Shown here: piece by piece, positions 46,016 through 58,786 of the stretch
Layout: each line of letters begins with the position of its first letter
Position numbering within the stretch: the stretch's first letter is position 1
Assembly: GCA_015183035.1 (NCBI GenBank)
Contig: JACZZP010000009.1
Coordinates: 1-64,000 of the forward strand
From: Meloidogyne chitwoodi
Lineage: Eukaryota; Nematoda; Chromadorea; Rhabditida; Meloidogynidae
Direction of reading: 5' to 3'
Length of the DNA: 64,000 bases
The notes under the pieces: generated by a model
Told to the model about the DNA's origin: nothing
What the model saw: only the letters and a program-made list of their open reading frames with translations
The model's database searches: none
Program-made: the position numbers and the translations under genes

Positions 46016-47078
46016 ATGTCTTCCAATCAATTTGATCCAAAAAGTTTAATGTTTAAATCGACTGCTTCAATTATTCATAATATTGGATTTTCAACTACAA
46101 AACCATCTTCTTTAAATATTTTAAATAATTTGCTAGTTGTTTATTTCGAACATTTATGTAAAACGTGGAAACTACTTTTGGAAGAAGGTAAAAGATTATT
46201 TTTTTAATTTTAAAAATTAAAAATTATTTATAGCAGATGGGAATAACGATAAATTAAAACATGCTCTAACAGTTTTTCGGCATAACTCATACTTTGACTG
46301 CAATGAATTTAAAGATTTTTTGGAATCTACTGTTTCGTCTGTTACCAATGTGAAGGTGGGGCATTTATTGTCACCTTAAATTTAATTAAAAATAATTTTT
46401 GATTTTTTTCAGCCTTTACCTTATTTTCCTGTTAAACTGCCTGAGGTGGACTGTAATGCTAGCAAAATTGTTTTTAACGATACAACACATGAGGATATAA
46501 CTTTGGCTCAAACAAATTAGTAAACATTTACTAATTTTTTGAATTAAATTTTTTTTTTAATTTTTTTTTTTCAAATTTCAGTGATATTTTCCCCGAATAT
46601 TTTGGCTTAAGTGCAGAAGAGTTACAAATGGAGAATTTACTTGCTGACAGCCGCTATATTAATACTAGGAAGAGTTTGCGTGAATCGTTAGATAGCTTGG
46701 CTTCCCCTGTTGTGAGTTTTCTTTTAAATACGGTCCATTTGAGTCCTAATTATTTTTCAGTTGGCATTTTGCAACCCAATTAGACTCAGACCAACTATGT
46801 TCAAGCAAAAACCAACATGTTCAAAAACTACTTTCTCTCATCAAAATTTAAAATCTGAGCAAATAAATAATGACGTAATTTCTCTTGAAAACAATCAAAC
46901 AAATTATAAGGCTGTCCACAGCGTTAAGGTAAAAATTTGAAAAAATAATTTTATGATTACTAAAACCACTAAATATTTAAACTTAGATTTTAAGGGACTA
47001 AAAATTCGTTTATTGAAAGATATGGAAAATACGCCTCCAGGCTTTTTCTCATCTCGTCTAAAGAAGAGGAAAGAATAA
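46016..47078 (+). CDS. Histone-fold (BTP) TFIID-type protein, TAF3/TAF8-like
   Basis: Five or six exons, about 260 residues. The N-terminus is a bromodomain-associated histone fold: FKSTASIIHNIGFSTTKPSS, then LNILNNLLVVYFEHLCKTW, a polar loop and VFRHNSYFDCNEFKDFLEST. A proline-rich link (KPLPYFPVKLPEVD) resembles the segment after the fold in TAF3 and TAF8. The rest is polar (DIFPEYFGLSAEELQ, SLRESLDSLASPV) and ends with a basic motif, SRLKKRKE, a likely nuclear localisation signal. Such proteins pair with TAF10-type folds in the TFIID transcription complex. Which TAF it is cannot be settled by eye. The last intron must use the acceptor TTTTAAG at about 46,992; the upstream TTAG gives a stop. 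Confidence 0.65.
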
Positions 47079-47585
47079 AAATGTGAAAAATGCAAAAATT
47101 GTTTTAGATTTTTTCAAAAATTATATTTTAATAAATACATATCAATATTTTTCCCAAGAATATAAGATTACACAATTTTTACTTTGCTGAATAAAACATG
47201 CTTTTTTGAATAATAAACATTTTTCTGCTAATTTTGTTTCTTTAAGACTAAAGAAATTGTTTTGTTCATTCTTCTGTTTCTTAATAACGTCAAACTTTCA
47301 GTAAAGGAGTTTCACTATATCGGGAGTTAACTATTAGTTTCTTAAAGGAAATTTTTAAAAAAAAATTTAAATAAAAAGCTAATTGATTTTTTTTATTAAA
47401 CCTCTCCCCTTTTGTCTATCCTCCATTTTTATAAAAAATTTTTTAAATTCATATGATTAGCATTAATGGCAATTTACTCAAACAAAATCAATTTTAGAGG
47501 AAAGTGCGTTTTCCCAATCTTTAAAGCTTTTTTATTTTGAAAATATCCATCTTGTCTAGCCTTATTTTTAAATCAATTAATAAAA
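47079..47585. other. Intergenic, nothing recognised
   Basis: AT-rich spacer upstream of the satellite-bearing GPCR gene. A single AAACATGCTTTT word lies near 47,198. Confidence 0.4.
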
Positions 47586-50500
47586 ATGCTTTCAACAGAA
47601 AGCCATGCTTCTTTTTTAAATACTTCAATAAAAGTGCCAAGATTATATAAAATTCACGGTCCAACGGAAGCAGCTCCTTCAAGTCTAGTAATTATAATTT
47701 TTATAAATTATAATCATTTTCAAACACCAAAAACCATGAATTTTTTTAAAATTTATAGGCTGAATTGCGTCATGGACTTGGCCCTGACGTGCTTCTGCAA
47801 TTTAACAATATCCGATTAAAATTATCAAATGAAACTTTCGTAAACTTTTATTGAAAATATTGTATAGATAAAAAAATAAAATTTTTAGACTAGTCCTCTC
47901 GATATTCCCTCACTTCGAACTTTTTGTTCAACTCAGGATGTTTCTGAATTTGCAAAATCTTTGGCTGAATATATTGCAGAAATGGATTATGCTCCAATGT
48001 CTTTTAATACAGACATTTTTAAAAATAAAAATATTTTAAGGCCAATTAGCAATGTAACAACTTGGTTTCTTCTTGCTGTGTTTATTTGTGTTGGAGTTTC
48101 CGGATTTGTTGGAAATTTGCTAACAGTTATGGTGAGTTAGACGATTTTTAAATCATGAAATATGTTAAAAAATTTTGTAGCATGTTAATTGAAACATGCT
48201 TCATGAAACATGCTTCAGTTTTTTTGAAACATGCTTAAGTTTTGTTGAAATGCTTCAGTTTTTTTGAAACATGATTCAGTTTTTTTGAAACATGCTTCAG
48301 TTTTTTTGAAACATGATTCAGTTTTTTTGAAACATGCTTCAGTTTTGTTGCAACATGCTTAAGTTTTTTTGAAACATGCTTATGTTTTGTCGAAACATGC
48401 TTAAGTTTTGTTGAAATGCTTCAGATTAATTTAAACATGTTTCATATTTTTTGAAGCATGCTTCAGATTAATTGAAACATGTTTCATATTTTTTTAAGCA
48501 TGCTTCAGATTAATTTAAACATGTTTCATATTTTTTGAAGAATGTTTCAGATTAATTGAAACATGTTTCATATTTTTTGAAGCATGTTTCAGATTAATTG
48601 AAACATGTTTCATATTTTTTGAAGCAAGTTTCAGATTAATTTAAACATGTTTCATATTTTTTGAAGCAAGTTTCAGATTAATTTAAACATGTTTCATATT
48701 TTTTGAAGCAAGTTTCAGATTAATTGAAACATGTTTCATATTTTTTGAAGCAAGTTTCAGATTAATTGAAACATGTTCATATTTTTTGAAGCATGTTTCA
48801 GATTAATTGAAACATGTTTCATATTTTTTGAAGCATGCTTCAGATTAATTGAAACATGTTTCATATTTTTTGAAGCAAGTTTCAGATTAATTGAAACATG
48901 TTTCATATTTTTTGAAGAATGTTTCAGATTAATTGAAACATGTTTCATATTTTTTGAAGCATGCTTCAGATTAATTTAAACATGTTTCATATTTTTTGAA
49001 GCATGCTTCAGATTAATTTAAACATGTTTCATATTTTTTGAAGCAAGTTTCAGATTAATTGAAACATGTTTCATATTTTTTGAAGCAAGTTTCAGATTAA
49101 TTGAAACATGTTTCATATTTTTTGAAGCAAGTTTCAGATTAATTGAAACATGTTTCATATTTTTTGAAGCAAGTTTCAGATTAATTGAAACATGTTTCAT
49201 ATTTTTTGAAGCAAGTTTCAGATTAATTGAAACATGTTTCATATTTTTTGAAGCATGCTTCAGATTAATTGAAACATGTTTCATATTTTTTGAAGCATGT
49301 TTCAGATTAATTGAAACATGTTTCATATTTTTTGAAGAATGTTTCAGATTAATTGAAACATGTTTCATATTTTTTGAAGAATGTTTCAGATTAATTGAAA
49401 CATGTTTCATATTTTTTGAAGCAAGTTTCAGATTAATTGAAACATGTTTCATATTTTTTGAAGCATGTTTCAGATTAATTGAAACATGTTTCATATTTTT
49501 TGAAGCATGTTTCAGATTAATTGAAACATGTTTCATATTTTTTGAAGCAAGTTTCAGATTAATTGAAACATGTTTCATATTTTTTGAAGCATGTTTCAGA
49601 TTAATTGAAACATGTTTCATATTTTTTGAAGCATGTTTCAGATTAATTGAAACATTCTTTTGTTTTTTTTTGAAACATGCTTCATTTTTTTTTTGAAACA
49701 TGCTTCAGTTTTTTGAAACATGATTCAGTTTTTTTGAAACATGATTCAGTTTTGTTGAAACATGCTTAAGTTTTGTTGAAACATGCTTCAGTTTTTTTGA
49801 AACATGATTCAGTTTTTTTGAAACATGATTCAGTTTTTTTGAAACATGCTTCAGTTTTTTTGAAACATGCTTAAGTTTTGTTGAAATGCTTCAGTTTTTT
49901 TGAAACATGATTCAGTTTTTTTGAAACATGCTTCAGTTTTTTTGAAACATGATTCAGTTTTTTTGAAACATGCTTCAGTTTTGTTGCAACATGCTTAAGT
50001 TTTTTTGAAACATGCTTATGTTTTGTCGAAACATGCTTAAGTTTTGTTGAAATGCTTCAGATTAATTTAAACATGTTTCATATTTTTTGAAGCATGCTTC
50101 AGATTAATTGAAACATGTTTCATATTTTTTTAAGCATGCTTCAGATTAATTTAAACATGTTTCATATTTTTTGAAGAATGTTTCAGATTAATTGAAACAT
50201 GTTTCATATTTTTTGAAGCATGTTTCAGATTAATTGAAACATGTTTCATATTTTTTGAAGCAAGTTTCAGATTAATTTAAACATGTTTCATATTTTTTGA
50301 AGCAAGTTTCAGATTAATTTAAACATGTTTCATATTTTTTGAAGCAAGTTTCAGATTAATTGAAACATGTTTCATATTTTTTGAAGCAAGTTTCAGATTA
50401 ATTGAAACATGTTCATATTTTTTGAAGCATGTTTCAGATTAATTGAAACATGTTTCATATTTTTTGAAGCATGCTTCAGATTAATTGAAACATGTTTCAT

Positions 50501-53500
50501 ATTTTTTGAAGCAAGTTTCAGATTAATTGAAACATGTTTCATATTTTTTGAAGAATGTTTCAGATTAATTGAAACATGTTTCATATTTTTTGAAGCATGC
50601 TTCAGATTAATTTAAACATGTTTCATATTTTTTGAAGCATGCTTCAGATTAATTTAAACATGTTTCATATTTTTTGAAGCAAGTTTCAGATTAATTGAAA
50701 CATGTTTCATATTTTTTGAAGCAAGTTTCAGATTAATTGAAACATGTTTCATATTTTTTGAAGCAAGTTTCAGATTAATTGAAACATGTTTCATATTTTT
50801 TGAAGCAAGTTTCAGATTAATTGAAACATGTTTCATATTTTTTGAAGCAAGTTTCAGATTAATTGAAACATGTTTCATATTTTTTGAAGCATGCTTCAGA
50901 TTAATTGAAACATGTTTCATATTTTTTGAAGCATGTTTCAGATTAATTGAAACATGTTTCATATTTTTTGAAGAATGTTTCAGATTAATTGAAACATGTT
51001 TCATATTTTTTGAAGAATGTTTCAGATTAATTGAAACATGTTTCATATTTTTTGAAGCAAGTTTCAGATTAATTGAAACATGTTTCATATTTTTTGAAGC
51101 ATGTTTCAGATTAATTGAAACATGTTTCATATTTTTTGAAGCATGTTTCAGATTAATTGAAACATGTTTCATATTTTTTGAAGCAAGTTTCAGATTAATT
51201 GAAACATGTTTCATATTTTTTGAAGCATGCTTCAGATTAATTGAAACATGTTTCTTATTTTTGAAGCATGCTTCAGATTAATTGAAACATTCTTTTGTTT
51301 TTTTTTGAAACATGCTTCATTTTTTTTTTGAAACATGCTTCAGTTTTTTGAAACATGATTCAGTTTTTTTGAAACATGATTCAGTTTTGTTGAAACATGC
51401 TTAAGTTTTGTTGAAACATGCTTCAGTTTTTTTGAAACATGATTCAGTTTTTTTGAAACATGATTCAGTTTTTTTGAAACATGCTTCAGTTTTTTTGAAA
51501 CATGATTCAGTTTTTTTGAAACATGATTCAGTTTTTTTGAAACATTCTTCAGTTTTGTTGAAACATGCTTCAGTTTTGTTGAAACATGCTTAAGTTTTGT
51601 TGAAATTCTTCAGTTTTTTTGAAACATGATTCAGTTTTTTTGAAACAGCTTAACTTTTGTTGAAATGCTTCAGTTTTTTTGAAACATGATTCAGTTTTTT
51701 TGAAACATGATTCAGTTTTTTTGAAACATGATTCAGTTTTTTTGAAACATGCTTCAGTTTTGTTGCAACATGCTTAAGTTTTTTTGAAACATGCTTATGT
51801 TTTGTCGAAACATGCTTAAGTTTTGTTGAAATGCTTCAGATTAATTTAAACATGTTTCATATTTTTTGAAGCATGCTTCAGATTAATTGAAACATGTTTC
51901 ATATTTTTTTAAGCATGCTTCAGATTAATTTAAACATGTTTCATATTTTTTGAAGAATGTTTCAGATTAATTGAAACATGTTTCATATTTTTTGAAGCAT
52001 GTTTCAGATTAATTGAAACATGTTTCATATTTTTTGAAGCAAGTTTCAGATTAATTTAAACATGTTTCATATTTTTTGAAGCAAGTTTCAGATTAATTTA
52101 AACATGTTTCATATTTTTTGAAGCAAGTTTCAGATTAATTGAAACATGTTTCATATTTTTTGAAGCAAGTTTCAGATTAATTGAAACATGTTCATATTTT
52201 TTGAAGCATGTTTCAGATTAATTGAAACATGTTTCATATTTTTTGAAGCATGCTTCAGATTAATTGAAACATGTTTCATATTTTTTGAAGCAAGTTTCAG
52301 ATTAATTGAAACATGTTTCATATTTTTTGAAGAATGTTTCAGATTAATTGAAACATGTTTCATATTTTTTGAAGCATGCTTCAGATTAATTTAAACATGT
52401 TTCATATTTTTTGAAGCATGCTTCAGATTAATTTAAACATGTTTCATATTTTTTGAAGCAAGTTTCAGATTAATTGAAACATGTTTCATATTTTTTGAAG
52501 CAAGTTTCAGATTAATTGAAACATGTTTCATATTTTTTGAAGCAAGTTTCAGATTAATTGAAACATGTTTCATATTTTTTGAAGCAAGTTTCAGATTAAT
52601 TGAAACATGTTTCATATTTTTTGAAGCAAGTTTCAGATTAATTGAAACATGTTTCATATTTTTTGAAGCATGCTTCAGATTAATTGAAACATGTTTCATA
52701 TTTTTTGAAGCATGTTTCAGATTAATTGAAACATGTTTCATATTTTTTGAAGAATGTTTCAGATTAATTGAAACATGTTTCATATTTTTTGAAGAATGTT
52801 TCAGATTAATTGAAACATGTTTCATATTTTTTGAAGCAAGTTTCAGATTAATTGAAACATGTTTCATATTTTTTGAAGCATGTTTCAGATTAATTGAAAC
52901 ATGTTTCATATTTTTTGAAGCATGTTTCAGATTAATTGAAACATGTTTCATATTTTTTGAAGCAAGTTTCAGATTAATTGAAACATGTTTCATATTTTTT
53001 GAAGCATGTTTCAGATTAATTGAAACATGTTTCATATTTTTTGAAGCATGTTTCAGATTAATTGAAACATTCTTTTGTTTTTTTTTGAAACATGCTTCAT
53101 TTTTTTTTTGAAACATGCTTCAGTTTTTTGAAACATGATTCAGTTTTTTTGAAACATGATTCAGTTTTGTTGAAACATGCTTAAGTTTTGTTGAAACATG
53201 CTTCAGTTTTTTTGAAACATGATTCAGTTTTTTTGAAACATGATTCAGTTTTTTTGAAACATGCTTCAGTTTTTTTGAAACATGCTTAAGTTTTGTTGAA
53301 ATGCTTCAGTTTTTTTGAAACATGATTCAGTTTTTTTGAAACATGCTTCAGTTTTTTTGAAACATGATTCAGTTTTTTTGAAACATGCTTCAGTTTTGTT
53401 GCAACATGCTTAAGTTTTTTTGAAACATGCTTATGTTTTGTCGAAACATGCTTAAGTTTTGTTGAAATGCTTCAGATTAATTTAAACATGTTTCATATTT

Positions 53501-56500
53501 TTTGAAGCATGCTTCAGATTAATTGAAACATGTTTCATATTTTTTTAAGCATGCTTCAGATTAATTTAAACATGTTTCATATTTTTTGAAGAATGTTTCA
53601 GATTAATTGAAACATGTTTCATATTTTTTGAAGCATGTTTCAGATTAATTGAAACATGTTTCATATTTTTTGAAGCAAGTTTCAGATTAATTTAAACATG
53701 TTTCATATTTTTTGAAGCAAGTTTCAGATTAATTTAAACATGTTTCATATTTTTTGAAGCAAGTTTCAGATTAATTGAAACATGTTTCATATTTTTTGAA
53801 GCAAGTTTCAGATTAATTGAAACATGTTCATATTTTTTGAAGCATGTTTCAGATTAATTGAAACATGTTTCATATTTTTTGAAGCATGCTTCAGATTAAT
53901 TGAAACATGTTTCATATTTTTTGAAGCAAGTTTCAGATTAATTGAAACATGTTTCATATTTTTTGAAGAATGTTTCAGATTAATTGAAACATGTTTCATA
54001 TTTTTTGAAGCATGCTTCAGATTAATTTAAACATGTTTCATATTTTTTGAAGCATGCTTCAGATTAATTTAAACATGTTTCATATTTTTTGAAGCAAGTT
54101 TCAGATTAATTGAAACATGTTTCATATTTTTTGAAGCAAGTTTCAGATTAATTGAAACATGTTTCATATTTTTTGAAGCAAGTTTCAGATTAATTGAAAC
54201 ATGTTTCATATTTTTTGAAGCAAGTTTCAGATTAATTGAAACATGTTTCATATTTTTTGAAGCAAGTTTCAGATTAATTGAAACATGTTTCATATTTTTT
54301 GAAGCATGCTTCAGATTAATTGAAACATGTTTCATATTTTTTGAAGCATGTTTCAGATTAATTGAAACATGTTTCATATTTTTTGAAGAATGTTTCAGAT
54401 TAATTGAAACATGTTTCATATTTTTTGAAGAATGTTTCAGATTAATTGAAACATGTTTCATATTTTTTGAAGCAAGTTTCAGATTAATTGAAACATGTTT
54501 CATATTTTTTGAAGCATGTTTCAGATTAATTGAAACATGTTTCATATTTTTTGAAGCATGTTTCAGATTAATTGAAACATGTTTCATATTTTTTGAAGCA
54601 AGTTTCAGATTAATTGAAACATGTTTCATATTTTTTGAAGCATGCTTCAGATTAATTGAAACATGTTTCTTATTTTTGAAGCATGCTTCAGATTAATTGA
54701 AACATTCTTTTGTTTTTTTTTGAAACATGCTTCATTTTTTTTTTGAAACATGCTTCAGTTTTTTGAAACATGATTCAGTTTTTTTGAAACATGATTCAGT
54801 TTTGTTGAAACATGCTTAAGTTTTGTTGAAACATGCTTCAGTTTTTTTGAAACATGATTCAGTTTTTTTGAAACATGATTCAGTTTTTTTGAAACATGCT
54901 TCAGTTTTTTTGAAACATGATTCAGTTTTTTTGAAACATGATTCAGTTTTTTTGAAACATGCTTCAGTTTGTTGAAACATGCTTCAGTTTTGTTGAAACA
55001 TGCTTAAGTTTTGTTGAAATGCTTCAGTTTTTTTGAAACATGATTCAGTTTTGTTGAAATGCTTCAGTTTTTTTGAAACATGATTCAGTTTTTTTAAAAC
55101 ATGATTCAGTTTTTTTGAAACATGATTCAGTTTTTTTGAAACATGATTCAGTTTTTTTGAAACATTCTTCAGTTTTGTTGAAACATGCTTCAGTTTTGTT
55201 GAAACATGCTTAAGTTTTGTTGAAATTCTTCAGTTTTTTTGAAACATGATTCAGTTTTTTTGAAACAGCTTAACTTTTGTTGAAATGCTTCAGTTTTTTT
55301 GAAACATGATTCAGTTTTTTTGAAACATGATTCAGTTTTTTTGAAACATGCTTCAGTTTTCTTAAAACATGATAAACCATTTTAGGTAATACATCGAAAT
55401 CCTTCATTCCACTCACAAACAAACTACTTTCTTGCAAGTCTAGCTGTATCCGACCTTCTTCTGATACTTGTTGGTATTCCTTTTGATGTTTTCTTCCTAT
55501 GGAGATCCAGATTTATTGCATCACCGCTTAATGGATTCTGTGAGATAACAAGTAGAATTTAAAATTCCAATTCGTTCAATACACTTTAAATCAAAAAATT
55601 CTTTAATTAAAGCTTTTTTAGGTACATTAATAAGCTGGTTTACTTTCAACTCTATTCTCACTATTGTGAGTTTAACATGGGAAAGATTAGTTGCTATTTG
55701 CTACCCTTTCAGTCTAAAGCCTTTTTTCCATCGAGATGCCGTGGTATGCAAAGAAATTCCGAAATAAAATTTGTAATTTCTTTTTTAATTTTCAGATTTG
55801 GTTAATAATCATTATATGGTTTATATCATTTTTTCCATCCTTATTTATTGGATTACAGGTAATTTTTAATTGGGGGGGATTGAATAATAAAATTATTTTT
55901 CAGTTCAAGCTTGTTATACAAGATTTTTGTGGACATACACATATAAATTCTAATGGATTAGGAAGTAAGTGTGATTTTGTTGGATGGAATGGGAATTATG
56001 GCAGTGGGGAAAATTATACTTTTGAGGTAATCACCAAAATAAAAATATAGGAGATTAAACACCAACTCTTTTAGGTTATGCTTTTCTTCACATTTATCCT
56101 TCCCGTCCTTTTTGGTCTGTTTTCTTTTGTTTATTTTTAGGTTTGTACTATCTTTTTCTAGTTATATACAGCTATATTCGAATTTTGCGAACGTTAAACG
56201 AAGCAACATTTAATTCATATCATTTAAATGCAAGGAGTTCAATTGTACGTAAATATACCGATTGTTCACAAAATAATAGTACACTACTAAATGCTGTAAC
56301 AGAAGAAAATTCACCTTCTAGCAGTGCTGAAAAAACATTTTTTAACAATAACTCAGCTTGTGGGAATAATTCAGAGTTAAATGCTAGAGATTCATTTACA
56401 AGAAGTTCTTTACGCAGTCAAAGAGCACATAAGACGGTTATGAAAATGTTAAGTGAGTTATTAGAATTCTATCGCTAATGGATTGCTTTTCGCCTCTCTA

Positions 56501-56818
56501 AAATTTATTTTTCTAGTTATGATAGCTGCGTTATTTTTTGTTTGCTATCTACCCTATCATTTGGAGCGTTTAATTGTTAAATACAGCACAAAGAGCTGTA
56601 CCGAACCTCAAATGTGTCTTTGGCTTTATCATGGTACTGGATTATTACAATATATTAGTGCTGCTTTAAACCCAATAATTTATAATGTTATGTCAAGACG
56701 ATTTAGAAGAGAATTTAAATTACTTTGCTACAGAATCGTGAAAAAAGAAAATGTAACAAAACGTCAAGCAGATAATAAACAACAACTTAAAATGACTCCA
56801 ATGAATCAATTGTTGTAA
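47586..56818 (+). CDS. Rhodopsin-family GPCR, neuromedin-U/ghrelin receptor-like, with 7.25-kb satellite intron
   Basis: A long extracellular N-terminus has N-glycosylation sites (NTS, NET, NVT). TM1 is WFLLAVFICVGVSGFVGNLL; TM1-ICL1 is then interrupted by an intron of 7,254 nt (48,132-55,385) after LLTVM. Exon resumption is exact: VIHRNPSFHSQTNYFLASLA with TM2 LLLILVGIPFDVFFLW. TM3 ends TIVSLTWERLVAICYPF (ERL in place of DRY). TM4 is IWLIIIIWFISFFPSLFIGL and ECL2 has two Cys. TM5 is MLFFTFILPVLFVIYSYI, using a 46-nt intron. ICL3 is long and Ser/Asn-rich, TM6 is ALFFVCYLPYHLERLIV, and TM7 ends SAALNPIIYNVMSRRFRREF. GIPFD and ALNPIIYN fit the neuromedin-U group; the ligand is not proven. Other introns are of normal short size. 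Confidence 0.85.
48181..55372. repeat. Palindromic 21/42-bp satellite with 3,415-bp higher-order repeat
   Basis: About 7.2 kb. The type-A monomer is 42 bp: GAAACATGTTTC, a 9-bp spacer ATATTTTTT, GAAGCATGCTTC (often GAAGCAAGTTTC or GAAGAATGTTTC), then the spacer AGATTAATT. The type-B monomer is 21 bp: GAAACATGATTC or GAAACATGCTTC plus AGTTTTTTT. Both are 12-bp CATG-centred palindromes in a 21-bp register. Blocks alternate: B 48,181-48,420; A to about 49,650; B to 50,050; A to 51,290; B to 51,835; A to 53,070; B to 53,465; A to 54,705; B to 55,372. Landmarks recur at +1,636, +1,779 and +1,636, so a 3,415-bp unit occurs twice nearly unchanged. Because 42 is divisible by 3, long spurious open frames appear on both strands. 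Confidence 0.97.
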
Positions 56819-57046
56819 TTAATAAGAGAAATAAAATATAATTACGAGGAATCAGAATTCTGATTGTTAATAAAAATGTTGAATTCTGGTTTTTCGAAGC
56901 ATAATTTCCTAGAAACTTTCAAACTTGTATAAATTCCACTATTTATAGTTTTTTAACAAAACAAACAACTATCAAATGTATAATAAAATTTCAATTAGCC
57001 TACCTAGATTTGCTGAATGTTTTTACTTGATCAATAGGCTACTGTT

Positions 57047-58463
57047 CTATTTAGTTAAAAGCTTCAGATTTTCGATGCACTGGTCCATATATTTCTCGCG
57101 AATATTTCCTTCATTCTTTTCAATCATCTTTCTCACCTAAATTTTATTTTTCAAAATAAAAACTTTAAATTTTAAAATTTGAGAACTTCCAAAATTTTGT
57201 TAAAAAAAGCAAAAACAAACCCCTTCAGTAATAGTCTTCAAATGCATTTCCTTGGCAAAACGTTCTTTAGTCTCTTGAACTTCTCTCAAATAATCTAAGC
57301 GTCTTTTAAGTTCAGTCCAGGCATATTCAGCATTCTTACGATATGCAGACTCTAATTGAAGGGCCAAATTTTCGCGCAAAATAGTTGGAAAATTCTCTTG
57401 AACAGCTTTCAAGGATTCTGTTTGATTCTTCGCAAACTGAAAATTGAATTTATACGGTTTTTCTATAAATTTTGAGTTTTCTTATAAGAATATAATTTTT
57501 ATAATAAAATAAATTGAAAAACCTGTCTAAAATCAACAGCTTCCTTTAACTCGCTTTGAATGAATTCCTTTTTCGTATTCATTTCGTCTTTAAATTCTTT
57601 GTACCACTTATTTTCAATTTTGTCTAAAATCAAAAAAACTAGTTTAAAAATTAAAAAATAAACAAACATCCAAAGCAATGTCTAAGGAATAAATAAACAG
57701 GTATTATAAGCTGTAATAATGGAACACCATTCTCATCAAACGCAAAATACTCCTTATTGACCAAAAAAGCTGTGATCGTGAAAAGTGTCAAATATGGACC
57801 TGAAAAAAATAATTTGCTAAAAGAATTGAACATTTACTTTGTTTTGATATATGTCAACTTAAAGCTCTCAAAAAAATTTTGGGATTTTTTGCTGTTCAGT
57901 AAAAGGAATTTTTAAACATATAATTCTCACCAATAGTACAGAATTAAAAAGATTTAATTTTCAAAAACCAAAAAATGTTTATATAAAATAATTTAATCCA
58001 ATAAAAAAATAAACCAGAAGTTCCCGTCACTTTCTCAATAGGTTTGAGTAATTTATCAGGAATGATCAAAAAACGAGTCTTTTCAGGGTACATTTTCATC
58101 TCAGGATAAGGAAAATTCACCTTAATTTAAATAGTTAATAGAAGGAGATAAAAATTAAAAATAATACAAGATCCCGTTCTGGAAATTCTTTAAAATCTTT
58201 TGGAATAGCAGGAAGTGGATCATGACGCACTTTCTTCCCAAGATCTGCAAGAATAGTTCCAGATTGATCAATTGGCTTAGTATCACGGAAGAGTTCCAAG
58301 AAATAGTTTAATCCCTAAAAAAGTAAAGATTAAGAATTAAAAATTAAAAAAAAACCTTTTTCGGCTTTTGTTCAACTGGAGTAGTTGCTGAAGCATAATT
58401 ACGAAGTAAAATATTTGTAAAGAAGGTTCGGTTCGACAATATTACGACGCTCTTTTCTAACAT
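57047..58463 (-). CDS. Mitochondrial ATP synthase peripheral-stalk subunit b
   Basis: About six exons. A presequence (VVILSNRTFFTNILLRNYAS) is cleaved on import. The N-terminal matrix-side part contains NYFLELFRDTKPIDQSG and FPYPEMKMYPEKTRF. Two hydrophobic stretches (PYLTLFTITAFLVNKEYF and LLQLIIPVYLFL) form the membrane hairpin. A long charged helix follows (KIENKWYKEFKDEMNTKKEF, LQLESAYRKNAEYAW, RLDYLREVQETKERFAKEMH) ending at NLKLLTK. This is the layout of nematode ASB-1/ASB-2, the stator subunit connecting F1 to Fo. The gene appears intact. Its start is 323 bp from that of the divergent gene at 58,787. Confidence 0.88.
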
Positions 58464-58603
58464 CTTTTAACAATTCTGCAAAAATCAGATTCAGAAATAT
58501 ATTATATTATATTAAATTCTAATAAAAAGGTAAACACGAAAAATGGCAGAATCCACGCCGCGAATACCTCGCCGCGCCTTGTTAGGTCATTTATTATAAT
58601 TCT

Positions 58604-58713
58604 CAGCCCTATTGATCGCGGACAATTTGCTGCAAGTTGACTTTACTTTCTCTGTATCTCTAATTCTTTTTAAAATTTATTTCGTGTCAAATTGTCCGCG
58701 ACCTATCGGGCTG
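58604..58713. repeat. Inverted repeat in the divergent promoter of ATP synthase b
   Basis: A 26-bp arm at 58,604-58,629 (CAGCCCTATTGATCGCGG, ACAATTTG) faces 58,688-58,713 (CAAATTGTCC, GCGACCTATCGGGCTG) with four mismatches. The arms are GC-richer than the surroundings. The element lies between two divergent start codons. It is likely a MITE remnant; no clear target duplication is visible. Confidence 0.6.
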
Positions 58714-58786
58714 TACCTATTTCTAAATTTCTGAATCATAACACTTGTTAGAGAAAAATAAAAATTATTAGTTATTTTACTAAAAT

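Noticed and set aside
48757..54629. Long open frames of 60-227 codons on both strands with repeated MKHVSINLKHASKN-like or FIFFEACFRLIET-like units
   Set aside because: They arise because the satellite monomer is 42 bp (14 codons) with no stop in some frames. They lie inside an intron, run on both strands at once and are exact repeat translations.
56101..56140. A possible 26-nt intron in TM5 of the neuromedin-like GPCR
   Set aside because: Using the next acceptor gives a normal 46-nt intron and places the conserved TM5 Tyr eight residues after Pro, as expected.
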